Part shown: positions 1 through 7,463 of the stretch, in pieces
How positions within the stretch are numbered: position 1 is the stretch's first letter
Layout of the letters: each line of letters starts with the position of its first letter
IMG/VR virus record: IMGVR_UViG_3300021520_000002
Span: 221,573-285,572 of that record
DNA from: a virus
Direction: 5' to 3' (one strand)
DNA length: 64,000 bases
Program-made: the position numbers and the translations under genes
Notes under the pieces: model-generated
The model's input: the letters and a program-made list of their open reading frames with translations, nothing else
Told to the model about the DNA's origin: nothing
Databases searched by the model: none

Positions 1-20
1 TTTTCAGGTAATAGATTCAT
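1..20 (-). CDS. 5' end of a gene running off the window
   Basis: Only the first codons are visible (MNLLPE), starting at the ATG on 18-20. A strong ribosome site, AAAGGAGG, lies 3 nt upstream and overlaps the TAA stop of the preceding gene, so the two are probably cotranscribed. No function can be assigned. Confidence 0.6.
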
Positions 21-29
21 TTTCCTCCT

Positions 30-236
30 TTACAGATGAACTGTATAAGTTTCCATTGGAAACTCAACTTCAACTAAATATTTGTGTTTTAAACAATATA
101 TTCTAGGTCTACCTCTTCCACTCCAATACATATATACTTTATGTATAGCTCCACATGTTGGACAAATACATTCAACCAAGGGTTCATGCACTTTACAATG
201 TTTTATTACTCTTGGTGGATTATTTAAATGGCGCAT
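30..236 (-). CDS. small Cys-containing protein, unknown
   Basis: A 68-residue protein with CICPTC near residues 23-28 and one further Cys (IYC, around residue 48), which suggests a small metal-binding fold. The rest is basic and aromatic. Its start overlaps the end of the next upstream gene by 13 nt, as expected in a tight phage operon. Function unknown. Confidence 0.65.
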   Translation of the reverse strand: MRHLNNPPRVIKHCKVHEPLVECICPTCGAIHKVYMYWSGRGRPRIYCLKHKYLVEVEFPMETYTVHL

Positions 237-532
237 ATTCTAGTCTCATTTTTAATTTTTTCCAATATAATTAAATCACTAGGTTCAAAATTAAATTCTT
301 TTTGAATGTGTCCACCTTTAAAATGTCTTGGTTCATCAAATTTAACCATTATTCCAAGATATCTTCCAGAATTTTTAATTATAATTCCTGTTTCTGTTCC
401 ATCGAAAAAATTCATATCTTGACCTAAAGTAATTATTTGAACCTTTGTTCCAACTGGAAACATTTTAAAAGTATTATTATTTGTATTGTGTATTTCTTTC
501 TGTTTTCTTATCATGTCAGCAACACTCGGCAT
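224..532 (-). CDS. hypothetical protein, possible small beta-barrel
   Basis: A 102-residue protein starting MPSVADMIRK after a good ribosome site (AAGGAG, 5 nt upstream). The middle alternates hydrophobic and polar residues with Gly turns (FPVGTKVQIITLG; GIIIKNSGRYLGIMVKF), like a small SH3- or KOW-type barrel, but that is inference from pattern only. It follows a terminator and is the first gene of the small operon reaching the window edge. Confidence 0.65.
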   Translation of the reverse strand: MPSVADMIRKQKEIHNTNNNTFKMFPVGTKVQIITLGQDMNFFDGTETGIIIKNSGRYLGIMVKFDEPRHFKGGHIQKEFNFEPSDLIILEKIKNETRICAI

Positions 533-548
533 AGTTACTCCTTATGAT

Positions 549-580
549 ATCGGCAAGATCTATTGCTAAATCTTGCCGAT
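549..580 (-). terminator. terminator hairpin, ATCGGCAAGAT family
   Basis: Perfect 11-bp inverted repeat (ATCGGCAAGAT / ATCTTGCCGAT) with a 10-nt loop, directly after the TAA of the beta-subunit gene. It is AT-rich on both sides, so it may work in both directions. One of ten copies of the same hairpin in the window. Confidence 0.85.
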
Positions 581-584
581 ATTA

Positions 585-2555
585 TTATTCTTTCAGAAAT
601 TGTAATTGAACATCTACCACTTCTTTTGTTCTACTTTTAACGGCGCGATCTTCTGGAAGATGATATTCTCCAGATGTTATGAGTTGTTTTATCAAATCTG
701 GTTTACCTTCTTTCCAATCACTCTTAACGGATAAAAATTCTTTAATTGCCTGATCTGTGCCGTTAGTTATCATACTTTCAATTTCCATTTGACCAATTTT
801 AGAACCACCACCCTTTGATCTACCTTTTAATGGTTGTTGGGTAATAGCTTTAACAGTTCCAAGATCTCTTGCATTCATAATTTTTGAAGCTATTTTATAT
901 AATTTTTGAATATACATTGGAGCACAAAATATATTCTTTAAAGTAAAATCTTCATTTAATAATCCAATATCTAATTTAAGATTCTGTTTCATATATTTAA
1001 TAAGTTGTTTCTTTAATAAAACATTTTCTCTATAAGGTATTGATGTTTTTAATAAATCTTTTATATTTATCTCTGCAAAACATGGGGCTTCAACAAATAA
1101 ATTAGATTCAGTAACATTATTAATAAAATTATGTTTAAATATATCATCAGTTTCAAGATTCTTTATAATATCATTTTCAATTTTATTATAATAATCTTTA
1201 TCTATATGTCTAATAACTGAATCATTTAACCACTTAATTAATTCAGTTGTTTTTTCCGGAGTTTCTCTAATATGTTTATCACAATACATTACAGATTTAC
1301 CAACAATTCCTTCTAGAATTTGACCTAGATTCATTCTTGAGAAAACTGCAAAAGGATTGAAAATTAAATCCAATGGAATGTTTGAATCAACGGCAATAGG
1401 TCTTAAATCATCAGGAAGAATTAAACTAACTACACCTTTGTTTGCATATCTATTTGCTAATTTATCACCATAATAAGTTGATTCTTGTTTTGAAATTTCT
1501 ATTTCCATAATATAACAAACTTCATCTAATTTGATATTTCCTCTTGAACCTTTCTTTTGAGAAAATCTATAATACTTATCCAATATATGTGTTGCATAAT
1601 CACCTACTGTTTTTCTAGCAAGATCTTGCACAACATCTACTATGAATAAAGCATATTTTTTATAAAGACCTTTTATTATATTATGAAGATTAGTATCTAT
1701 AAGATTTATTTCTCTATCTGGTTTTAATCTATGTATTCTTATTCCAGTTACTGTACCATTTTCAACTTTAGATTTTATCTTATTGGTTGAAAATTTAGTA
1801 CCTTCAAGACTATTTAATGTTAATAAATGTGAAATAGACATCGTTTTAAGTGCTTGTTGAACTTTATTTTTGGTTGCCTGAGCATTACCAATATAACTAT
1901 CTGCTCCTTTAGGTATTAATAAACTACAAACTGCATCGTCTTTAATTTTTTGGCCGATATTTGGAAAATACGTAAAAGAATTTGGAATATGATCATACAT
2001 TGTTTTCATTAATGTATATTCATAGATTGGAATATAAATTTTATCAGTAAATACTGCTTTAGCTTTATCGGCAAAAGATTCAGAAATAACTATTGAATCT
2101 TCATGGTTAAAACCAAAAAATAACATAAATCCTGTAAATGTATTATAACCATATGAAGGTACACCATTTTTAAAACAATCATATGAAGCTATAATATCTC
2201 CTTTCTTAAATTTATCTCCTTCATCCAAACTATATCTTAATGTTGTTCCATAAATACTATACACTCTTTTAACTGCTGGAGTATGTATTTCTTCAAGTCT
2301 ATCTAAATTATCATATTTAACAATTAATAAATCATTATTATTGTTTTTATATTTTACTGAACCATCATCTTTAGCAATATTAATTCCTAAAATAGAATTA
2401 TCTCTAACATGTCTGTAATCAGAACCCACAACATATGGAATATCTGTATTAGGACTTGTTAAAGCTTGTTGTACCTGTTTAGATATCATACTTGCTCTTG
2501 TTGCGTCTGTTGAAGATAAAAATGGTATACTATTTAGATTAATACTTGTGATCAT
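585..2555 (-). CDS. RNA polymerase beta subunit, C-terminal half
   Basis: 656 residues matching the C-terminal half of bacterial RpoB. The N-terminus (IPFLSSTDATRASM, residues 10-23) matches the RpoB segment IPFLEHDDANRALM, so the split lies just before it. Further signatures: GFNHEDSIVISE (148-159), GDKLANRYANKG (363-374), NPFAVFSRMNLGQILE (400-415) and QQPLKGRSKGGG (573-584), the last two forming part of the catalytic-core interface with beta-prime. The ATG follows GGAGGCG. A promoter lies 50-75 nt upstream and a terminator directly after the stop, so it is a single-gene unit. The N-terminal half of beta is not in this window. Split subunits of this kind are typical of phiKZ- and AR9-like jumbo phages. 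Confidence 0.95.
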   Translation of the reverse strand: MITSINLNSIPFLSSTDATRASMISKQVQQALTSPNTDIPYVVGSDYRHVRDNSILGINIAKDDGSVKYKNNNNDLLIVKYDNLDRLEEIHTPAVKRVYSIYGTTLRYSLDEGDKFKKGDIIASYDCFKNGVPSYGYNTFTGFMLFFGFNHEDSIVISESFADKAKAVFTDKIYIPIYEYTLMKTMYDHIPNSFTYFPNIGQKIKDDAVCSLLIPKGADSYIGNAQATKNKVQQALKTMSISHLLTLNSLEGTKFSTNKIKSKVENGTVTGIRIHRLKPDREINLIDTNLHNIIKGLYKKYALFIVDVVQDLARKTVGDYATHILDKYYRFSQKKGSRGNIKLDEVCYIMEIEISKQESTYYGDKLANRYANKGVVSLILPDDLRPIAVDSNIPLDLIFNPFAVFSRMNLGQILEGIVGKSVMYCDKHIRETPEKTTELIKWLNDSVIRHIDKDYYNKIENDIIKNLETDDIFKHNFINNVTESNLFVEAPCFAEINIKDLLKTSIPYRENVLLKKQLIKYMKQNLKLDIGLLNEDFTLKNIFCAPMYIQKLYKIASKIMNARDLGTVKAITQQPLKGRSKGGGSKIGQMEIESMITNGTDQAIKEFLSVKSDWKEGKPDLIKQLITSGEYHLPEDRAVKSRTKEVVDVQLQFLKE

Positions 2556-2601
2556 ATTTTACGCCTCCTCTTATATTTTGAATAAAAAATTTTATTACCA
2601 T

Positions 2602-2629
2602 ATTATTTCTATATGAATAAGTTAAAAAT
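2602..2629 (-). promoter_or_regulatory. phage promoter for the beta-subunit gene
   Basis: On the minus strand: CATATAGAAATAAT preceded by an AT-rich upstream element (TTTTTAACTTATT). Matches the motif found in front of most operons here. The leader to the ATG is about 45 nt. Confidence 0.7.
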
Positions 2630-2634
2630 TCAAT

Positions 2635-3075
2635 TCAATTTATAAGAGATTTTTTAATTTCTGGAATCTGAAAAGCATCTCCTGGAATCTGAAAAACAAA
2701 TTCAGCATTTGATTTTTCTTTTGGTTGCCAAAACAATACAATCTTTTTCTCTTTTTCTTCTTCCACCCAAAATGAAAACTGATTAACATATTTAGCTGGT
2801 GACATCATAACCATCATAGGCATTACAGTATTGAATGTGTTACTTATAAATTCAAATAATTTTTCATGAATAGACATAATACATTCAGCTGAGAATGTAA
2901 TATCATCTAAATCAAGTTCATGGATTTTATCAACATCAGCATGAATAATCTTACTTAGATGATTTTTGGTTTCTTCTACCTTTTTTTCATAATCTAAATT
3001 ATAACTAAACATATTAGTTTTCCCCAATAGTTTTTTAGTTCTATTTTTTACTCGATTTTTTAAAGATTGTATCAT
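2635..3075 (-). CDS. hypothetical protein
   Basis: A 146-residue protein with a basic N-terminus (IQSLKNRVKNRTKKLLGK), a Met-rich hydrophobic stretch around residues 88-98 (VMPMMVMMSP) and an acidic/basic middle. Its start overlaps the stop of the phosphoribosyltransferase gene by ATGA. It ends TGA just before the promoter of the beta-subunit gene, so it is the last gene of its operon. Not recognised. Confidence 0.7.
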   Translation of the reverse strand: MIQSLKNRVKNRTKKLLGKTNMFSYNLDYEKKVEETKNHLSKIIHADVDKIHELDLDDITFSAECIMSIHEKLFEFISNTFNTVMPMMVMMSPAKYVNQFSFWVEEEKEKKIVLFWQPKEKSNAEFVFQIPGDAFQIPEIKKSLIN

Positions 3076-3506
3076 CCCACCTCCCTGTTTGGTTCTTCAT
3101 CAGGTTTTTCAAATGGATAAACAATCCATCTATCATTAGGACATTCTTCAACATAATATGTTGGTTTTACAATAGATCTTGGTTTATAATGAATTGTTGC
3201 AACATCAAATTGTTGTATAAAAGAATCAAGAGTGACACCAGTGTCCGATAAATCATCTACTATTAATATATCATTAATTATTTCTCTATCATTTGTTCTT
3301 AAATATACAGTATATCTGACTGCAAAATCATGTTTATCTAAAATTTCAAGTTCTAAATAATGACTTAAATAAACTCCAACAATTAAGCCACCTCTTGGAA
3401 TTGCATAAATATATTCATATTTACCTTTTGGAATTTTATTAGCTAATATTATAATACTATCATGAAACTCTTGTGGTGTTACAAAGTATTTGTTCCATTC
3501 ACTCAT
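3072..3506 (-). CDS. phosphoribosyltransferase, xanthine/hypoxanthine PRT-like
   Basis: 144 residues. ILIVDDLSDTGVTL (80-93) is the PRPP-binding loop of type I phosphoribosyltransferases, and AIPRGGLIVGVYLSHYL (35-51) is the beta-strand/PPi loop seen in Gpt-like enzymes. Likely a purine-base salvage enzyme acting on PRPP; the exact base cannot be read from the sequence. Short for the family but with both key elements. It overlaps the next gene by ATGA and has a good ribosome site (GGAG, 7 nt). Confidence 0.88.
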   Translation of the reverse strand: MSEWNKYFVTPQEFHDSIIILANKIPKGKYEYIYAIPRGGLIVGVYLSHYLELEILDKHDFAVRYTVYLRTNDREIINDILIVDDLSDTGVTLDSFIQQFDVATIHYKPRSIVKPTYYVEECPNDRWIVYPFEKPDEEPNREVG

Positions 3507-3517
3507 TTATTTCTCCA

Positions 3518-3661
3518 TTATTTAATTTTTTGTTCAAAAAACATTTCAAGAATAGTAAGAGTTAATACCATTAGGTCATTTTCATTAGCTATTATTGGAA
3601 ATAAAGATTCTTCCTTATAAGCTGTGATTGGTGATATTTTGAATATTTTTTGATGAATCAT
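3518..3661 (-). CDS. small hypothetical protein
   Basis: A 47-residue protein (MIHQKIFKIS...EMFFEQKIK) ending TAA. Its start overlaps the stop of the upstream gene by ATGA, which supports it as a translated gene in the operon. Mostly helical and hydrophobic; function unknown. Confidence 0.6.
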   Translation of the reverse strand: MIHQKIFKISPITAYKEESLFPIIANENDLMVLTLTILEMFFEQKIK

Positions 3662-3855
3662 TTAGTATCTCCTTCCCAGTTCAAAGCATCATATTTGCCG
3701 ATAAACACATTCCATGTAATTTTTAATGTTCTCCACCAATGATTTAATCCATAATATGGTAAAGGCCTTGCTGGTATCCATCTTCCATCTTTAACTTCTT
3801 GATCTGTAGACCATTGTTTTATTTCAACTGCGGAATATGTATTTGGGTGTCTCAT
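3658..3855 (-). CDS. small hypothetical protein, Trp-rich
   Basis: A 65-residue protein with seven Trp residues, for example HWWRTLKITW. It ends in TGA overlapping the start of the next gene. Ribosome site AAGGAGAAC directly precedes the ATG. Function unknown. Confidence 0.65.
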   Translation of the reverse strand: MRHPNTYSAVEIKQWSTDQEVKDGRWIPARPLPYYGLNHWWRTLKITWNVFIGKYDALNWEGDTK

Positions 3856-3866
3856 TCTTGTTCTCC

Positions 3867-4019
3867 TTAATATTTCTCTTTATAAACTATAAACATTAAA
3901 ATATAATCTTCTTGATTTAAAAATTTAACATCTATAACATCTAATTTTTTTAACCATGGATTAATATCTAATTCTTGACCATTAATTTCAAGTCTAACTG
4001 TTTTTAGTTGTACTATCAT
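3867..4019 (-). CDS. small hypothetical protein
   Basis: A 50-residue protein (MIVQLKTVRLEINGQELDINPW...) ending TAA. It fills the gap between its neighbours and overlaps the end of the upstream gene by 26 nt in another frame. The ribosome site is weak (GGGA). The beta-strand-like N-terminus resembles a small barrel. Unknown function. Confidence 0.55.
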   Translation of the reverse strand: MIVQLKTVRLEINGQELDINPWLKKLDVIDVKFLNQEDYILMFIVYKEKY

Positions 4020-4179
4020 TTTTTTCCCATCTTTTTAAACAGTCTATTACAGTAAGTTCTGGGACAATAACGTTTGAATATGATCCATTTGTAGCACTAA
4101 CTGCAACTCTAATTGTTGCCCATTTAGCTATTCCTTTTGGTAATTTCCAAGCAATCCATTTTTGAATTTTATCTTTCAT
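3994..4179 (-). CDS. small hypothetical protein ending in TAG
   Basis: A 61-residue protein (MKDKIQKWIAWKLPKG...) with a basic amphipathic N-terminus. It starts with an ATGA overlap on the upstream gene and ends in TAG. Amber read-through would add only two residues before a TGA. Function unknown. Confidence 0.6.
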   Translation of the reverse strand: MKDKIQKWIAWKLPKGIAKWATIRVAVSATNGSYSNVIVPELTVIDCLKRWEKNDSTTKNS

Positions 4180-4478
4180 ATTATTTCTCCTTTTTTAACT
4201 TCTATTGACATAAGACCAGCTTCTTGTAATATCTTTTTGCATTTTGGAATTACCATAATTTTTTGAAGAGCATTTGCAATATTTTCAAGATTTGTTTTAT
4301 TATCTAAATTAAAAGTCATTGTACTTCCATCTTTAGCATAAAAAATTATATTACGTGGAATAGCACCACCTATTCTAAGAATTTCACAGCATGATTCTTT
4401 TTTTGCTAAATCAATACCGATAGGTGTATATTTTTCAATCATTTCATCAAAGCCATCTTTTTCAGTTTCTTTTTCCAT
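4176..4478 (-). CDS. hypothetical protein
   Basis: 100 residues from MEKETEKDG. This start was chosen because AAAGGAAAA sits just upstream; a longer reading has no ribosome site. The middle (FYAKDGSTMTFNLDNKTNLENIA) looks like a beta-hairpin followed by a helix. Contains CCEIL and two later Cys. First gene downstream of the terminator at 4504-4535. Not recognised. Confidence 0.65.
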   Translation of the reverse strand: MEKETEKDGFDEMIEKYTPIGIDLAKKESCCEILRIGGAIPRNIIFYAKDGSTMTFNLDNKTNLENIANALQKIMVIPKCKKILQEAGLMSIEVKKGEII

Positions 4479-4503
4479 ATTTTTTCCTTTAAATAAAAAT
4501 TTT

Positions 4504-4535
4504 ATCGGCAAGATCTATTTCTAGATCCTGCCGAT
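4504..4535 (-). terminator. terminator hairpin, ATCGGCAAGAT family
   Basis: 11-bp inverted repeat with one mismatch (ATCGGCAAGAT / ATCCTGCCGAT) and a T-rich 3' flank, between the stop at 4540 and the gene ending at 4478. Confidence 0.8.
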
Positions 4536-4539
4536 TTTC

Positions 4540-5373
4540 TTAGTCCAGAAAGGCAACAGCTCTGGAAGCTTTCGCTTCCTGTTCTCTGTTCAAACGAACA
4601 GAGTACCATCCTTTCAAATTGATTGTCTTATGATCACTATGGCGAATATAGCCACGAACATAAACCTGTGCATCCCGAGTCATCTGTCTCCATCCTAGTT
4701 TATCCTTATCTGAACTATATTGATCATGAAACTCTTTCAGAGTAAGACCATTAGGAGCATAACTTCTATGAACCATCACAGTTGTTCCACCAGTGCGATA
4801 CAACTCCTCACAGATATGAGGTTTTGCACCTCTTCTTCCGTTGGTAATCGGCTCATTTTTGTGAATAAGTTTCGGATTTGGATCAATATTAGCCTTGGTG
4901 AAAAACCATTCACCCTGTCTAATATAGACCTCATTTTTGCGCCGAGTTCCAGCATGTTCCAGATGTTTTTTCTTCAGAGTTCCTTTCTGAGCATTAACTA
5001 CAGACTCAGGTTTAAGTGCTTCCATAGCATCAAGAACATTTTTCGCTCCAGCTGCTTCCGGTACAGCACAAGTAAACCACTGTCTCTCATCATGTCCGCA
5101 GAGAAATTTGGAAACGGTTTCTTTTCCAACTTTTCCTTGTTTCAGCATAAGGAGCAAATGACGTTCTGCCACTTTTGCATCGATCACAGCTACTTCGAAA
5201 GGAGTATTAGTTTGACGTTCGGAAATAGCAAAAAATTCTCCTTTTCGATCTTTTAACACATCAATACTGATTGCGAGATTTGGAGGCATTCCATCACGAA
5301 AACGTGTTGTTTCTACAAATTTAACTCTCGCGCCGATCTCTTCGAATTTTGTCTTTATTAATTCTACGTTCAT
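4540..5373 (-). CDS. conserved hypothetical protein of unlike base composition
   Basis: 277 residues from MNVELIKTKF, the start that follows AGGAGG. The gene is visibly richer in G+C than its neighbours and uses codons rare elsewhere here, which suggests recent transfer. Conserved-looking blocks are FLCGHDERQWF, RQGEWFF, KPHICEELYRTGG, YVRGYIRHSDHKTI and a VAFLD C-terminus. From memory these resemble a widespread uncharacterised bacterial family; no function is known to me. It stands alone between its own promoter (5418-5442) and a terminator. Confidence 0.85.
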   Translation of the reverse strand: MNVELIKTKFEEIGARVKFVETTRFRDGMPPNLAISIDVLKDRKGEFFAISERQTNTPFEVAVIDAKVAERHLLLMLKQGKVGKETVSKFLCGHDERQWFTCAVPEAAGAKNVLDAMEALKPESVVNAQKGTLKKKHLEHAGTRRKNEVYIRQGEWFFTKANIDPNPKLIHKNEPITNGRRGAKPHICEELYRTGGTTVMVHRSYAPNGLTLKEFHDQYSSDKDKLGWRQMTRDAQVYVRGYIRHSDHKTINLKGWYSVRLNREQEAKASRAVAFLD

Positions 5374-5417
5374 TATTCCTCCTAAAAGAAATTGTAGATT
5401 TTTCATTCTACATAAGT

Positions 5418-5442
5418 ATTATTTCTATATAAAGAGTTTGAA
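5418..5442 (-). promoter_or_regulatory. phage promoter
   Basis: Minus-strand TTCAA, 6 nt, TATATAGAAATAAT: the best match to the consensus in the window. It drives the gene starting at 5373. Confidence 0.8.
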
Positions 5443-5449
5443 TATGAAA

Positions 5450-5608
5450 TTATTTTTTTGGGGTTTTTATTAATTTAGTTAAATATGTATCTTGACAGTC
5501 ATCACATCTAATATAAGGTTTTTCAATTTCTTTTCCACAACGACATTTATTAGTTTGTGATTCTTTTTGATCTCCAAAAACTGTGTCATAATTTACATTA
5601 TTATCCAT
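5450..5608 (-). CDS. small zinc-ribbon-like protein
   Basis: 52 residues with CRC...CDDC spacing (Cys near residues 27, 29, 38 and 41), a likely zinc-binding four-Cys site. Ends TAA immediately before the promoter of the next unit. Its ATG abuts the stop of the upstream gene, with GGGAG 10 nt upstream. Confidence 0.7.
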   Translation of the reverse strand: MDNNVNYDTVFGDQKESQTNKCRCGKEIEKPYIRCDDCQDTYLTKLIKTPKK

Positions 5609-5806
5609 TTAAATGATCTCCCTTAATGGTTGGAAAACTTTTATCAATCTATAAAAATCACTTTTTCTAATTCTTACTTTTTTACCTTCTGTAGAAAATA
5701 TTATATAATCTTCATCAAGATCTTCATAAATTTCCATCACTCCATAATCATATTCTTCAAATTGACTTTCTATTTGTTTTTCTATATCTATGGTAATTTT
5801 TATCAT
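5609..5806 (-). CDS. small acidic hypothetical protein
   Basis: A 65-residue protein, acidic in the first half (EQFEEYDYGVMEIYEDLDEDY is only partly quoted in sense) and basic in the second (GKKVRIRKSDFYR). Ribosome site GGAGAAAT. Starts with an ATGA overlap on the previous gene. Function unknown. Confidence 0.65.
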   Translation of the reverse strand: MIKITIDIEKQIESQFEEYDYGVMEIYEDLDEDYIIFSTEGKKVRIRKSDFYRLIKVFQPLREII

Positions 5807-5970
5807 ATTTCTCCTTTTTCTTTTTCATTATATTTACAACATGTAGAATCTTCACCTGATTGATAATGTCCATCAAATATACATTTTTCATTATCATCTA
5901 ATTTACAAAGAACTTTTCCACATTTTTCACATATCATTTTTCTCTGACAGATATTACAATCTTTATTCAT
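5803..5970 (-). CDS. small Cys-rich zinc-finger protein
   Basis: 55 residues from MNKDCNICQRK; this ATG follows AAGGAAGG, while longer readings lack a ribosome site. Cys pairs CNIC, CEKC, a later C and CC give two potential metal sites. TGA overlaps the next start (ATGA). Likely a small zinc protein of unknown role. Confidence 0.7.
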   Translation of the reverse strand: MNKDCNICQRKMICEKCGKVLCKLDDNEKCIFDGHYQSGEDSTCCKYNEKEKGEI

Positions 5971-5983
5971 GTTATTACCTTCC

Positions 5984-6310
5984 TTATTGATAGGAATGTA
6001 AACCTTTTCCAAGTTTAGAAAGTAGTCGATTTTTTGGATCGACATGTTTGTTTTGATTATTAAACATCTGTGGTTCTTTAAATATAATTGGAAAAGGTTT
6101 CAGAACTTCTTGTTTAACTAATTTTTGTTCTTCTATATATGTTTTAAAAGTCATTGGTTTAATTTTAATTGCTGGGGTAACATGGTTAGTTGACTCTTCA
6201 TAATAAAAACAATCATCAGACGGTGAATGTGCTGTTGATGTTATTGGTGTTTGATCTGCTAAAGTTGTCCAAGTACCAGTGCTATTATATCTATTATAAT
6301 AAGATACCAT
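5984..6310 (-). CDS. hypothetical protein
   Basis: 108 residues. The N-terminus is rich in Tyr, Thr and Ser and low in charge (MVSYYNRYNSTGTWTTLADQ); the C-terminal half is basic. Ribosome site GAGG before the ATG. It sits directly downstream of the thymidylate-synthase-like gene. Not recognised. Confidence 0.65.
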   Translation of the reverse strand: MVSYYNRYNSTGTWTTLADQTPITSTAHSPSDDCFYYEESTNHVTPAIKIKPMTFKTYIEEQKLVKQEVLKPFPIIFKEPQMFNNQNKHVDPKNRLLSKLGKGLHSYQ

Positions 6311-6321
6311 ATTTAACCTCT

Positions 6322-7077
6322 TTATTTTTCATCAAAACATTCCAATCTTTTTAAAGCTGAATCACTACAAGAATTTAAAGATTTAACAATATCAAAATAT
6401 TGAGAATATATATGAAGACCATCTGAATATGCTATCATTTCTCCATCTTGTAATCTTATATCAGATCCTTCATCTTCTAATCCAGAATTGACCATTGCTA
6501 AAACATATTCTTTTACTCTTTGAAATCCCCAAAGATTCTCTGGCATACCACAAACAAGATCCCAAGAACGAAAGAAAACTGATGATCTTAATATTCCATC
6601 AACAGCTTTAAAAGACATAACTCTCAAACAAGGTGGATCACTCATTTTTGTACAAGTATTATCACCAACATTAATAGTAGCTTGATTTGTTTTTCCTTTA
6701 GAAATTATTAGATTTTGTATAATATCTTCAACTTGTGGTTTAATCCATGTTGAATATTTATAAATTTCATTTGGTTCTAATTTATCATCCATTAGATATT
6801 TTGCAAAATAAGCATCAACAGCCTCTAAATCAGTTGGTCTGAAAGGAGAAGTTTCAGATGTGAATGGTTCCCAAATTGAAGGTGTTTTAATTTTTATCAA
6901 AACATATGGTAATTGTAATCTAAATTGTCCTATATAACTCCCAAATTCATCAACTTTTGAAGCGTTTCCAACTTTATATTTTATACTGTTTTTACTTTCA
7001 AGACACAACCACATTACACTTCTCCAAGCTTGAGCAATAGTAAATTCTTCTACATAATTAGTTTCCCAATTAATCAT
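6322..7077 (-). CDS. thymidylate synthase / pyrimidine hydroxymethylase-like protein
   Basis: 251 residues from MINWETNYV, the start after GGAGAAAAG. DPPC (147-150) carries the expected catalytic Cys; FFRSWD (168-173) carries the phosphate-binding Arg-Ser and a conserved Asp; MPENLWG (178-184) the Asn that reads the pyrimidine; DGLHIY (219-224) the C-terminal His-x-Tyr. The pattern fits the archaeal-type ThyA family, whose members methylate dUMP or hydroxymethylate dUMP or dCMP using methylene-tetrahydrofolate. Which of these it does cannot be read from the sequence. A folate-linked FolE2 gene lies about 5 kb upstream. Confidence 0.85.
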   Translation of the reverse strand: MINWETNYVEEFTIAQAWRSVMWLCLESKNSIKYKVGNASKVDEFGSYIGQFRLQLPYVLIKIKTPSIWEPFTSETSPFRPTDLEAVDAYFAKYLMDDKLEPNEIYKYSTWIKPQVEDIIQNLIISKGKTNQATINVGDNTCTKMSDPPCLRVMSFKAVDGILRSSVFFRSWDLVCGMPENLWGFQRVKEYVLAMVNSGLEDEGSDIRLQDGEMIAYSDGLHIYSQYFDIVKSLNSCSDSALKRLECFDEK

Positions 7078-7366
7078 TCTTTTCTCCATTTTCATATTTT
7101 TTTATAACTTCAGAAAATATAACTAATCCTTTTTGATTTCTTATTTCAACTCTTATATTTTTATCATTTATATGACATCTTGACCATCCACCATTTGGAG
7201 AAACTACTGATTTAAATAATATCCCTTCAGTTTCAATATCTATAAAATTTATTTCAAAATTTCCAGTTTTTTTCGTTGCTTTAAATCCTCGTCTAAGATT
7301 CATTTTTATAATTGGAAATTCTTCTTTTGTCAATTCAACTATAAAATTATTAACTGTTTTGCTCAT
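7070..7366 (-). CDS. hypothetical protein
   Basis: 98 residues, mixed beta-rich sequence (FEINFIDIETEGILFKSVV; VEIRNQKGLVIFSEV). Good ribosome site (GGAG). It overlaps the thymidylate-synthase-like gene by 8 nt and is preceded by a structured intergenic element (7389-7457). Function unknown. Confidence 0.65.
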   Translation of the reverse strand: MSKTVNNFIVELTKEEFPIIKMNLRRGFKATKKTGNFEINFIDIETEGILFKSVVSPNGGWSRCHINDKNIRVEIRNQKGLVIFSEVIKKYENGEKND

Positions 7367-7388
7367 TTCTACTCCTTTGATTAATTAA

Positions 7389-7457
7389 AGGACATAGGTA
7401 GTCCTGCCTTGGCGTCTTTACCCTACACAGAATGCACTGTGATAAGACCTATGTCCT
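7389..7457 (-). ncRNA. structured intergenic RNA element
   Basis: An 11-bp perfect outer stem (AGGACATAGGT / ACCTATGTCCT, 7389-7399 with 7447-7457) encloses a second hairpin on the minus strand (CACAG-UGCAUU-CUGUG) and a GCC-AA-GGC mini-stem. It follows the DHH gene stop and lies about 23 nt before the ATG at 7366. No U-tract follows, so it is not an ordinary terminator. It could be a cis-regulatory leader, a processing site or a small RNA. Confidence 0.5.
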
Positions 7458-7463
7458 GATTCA

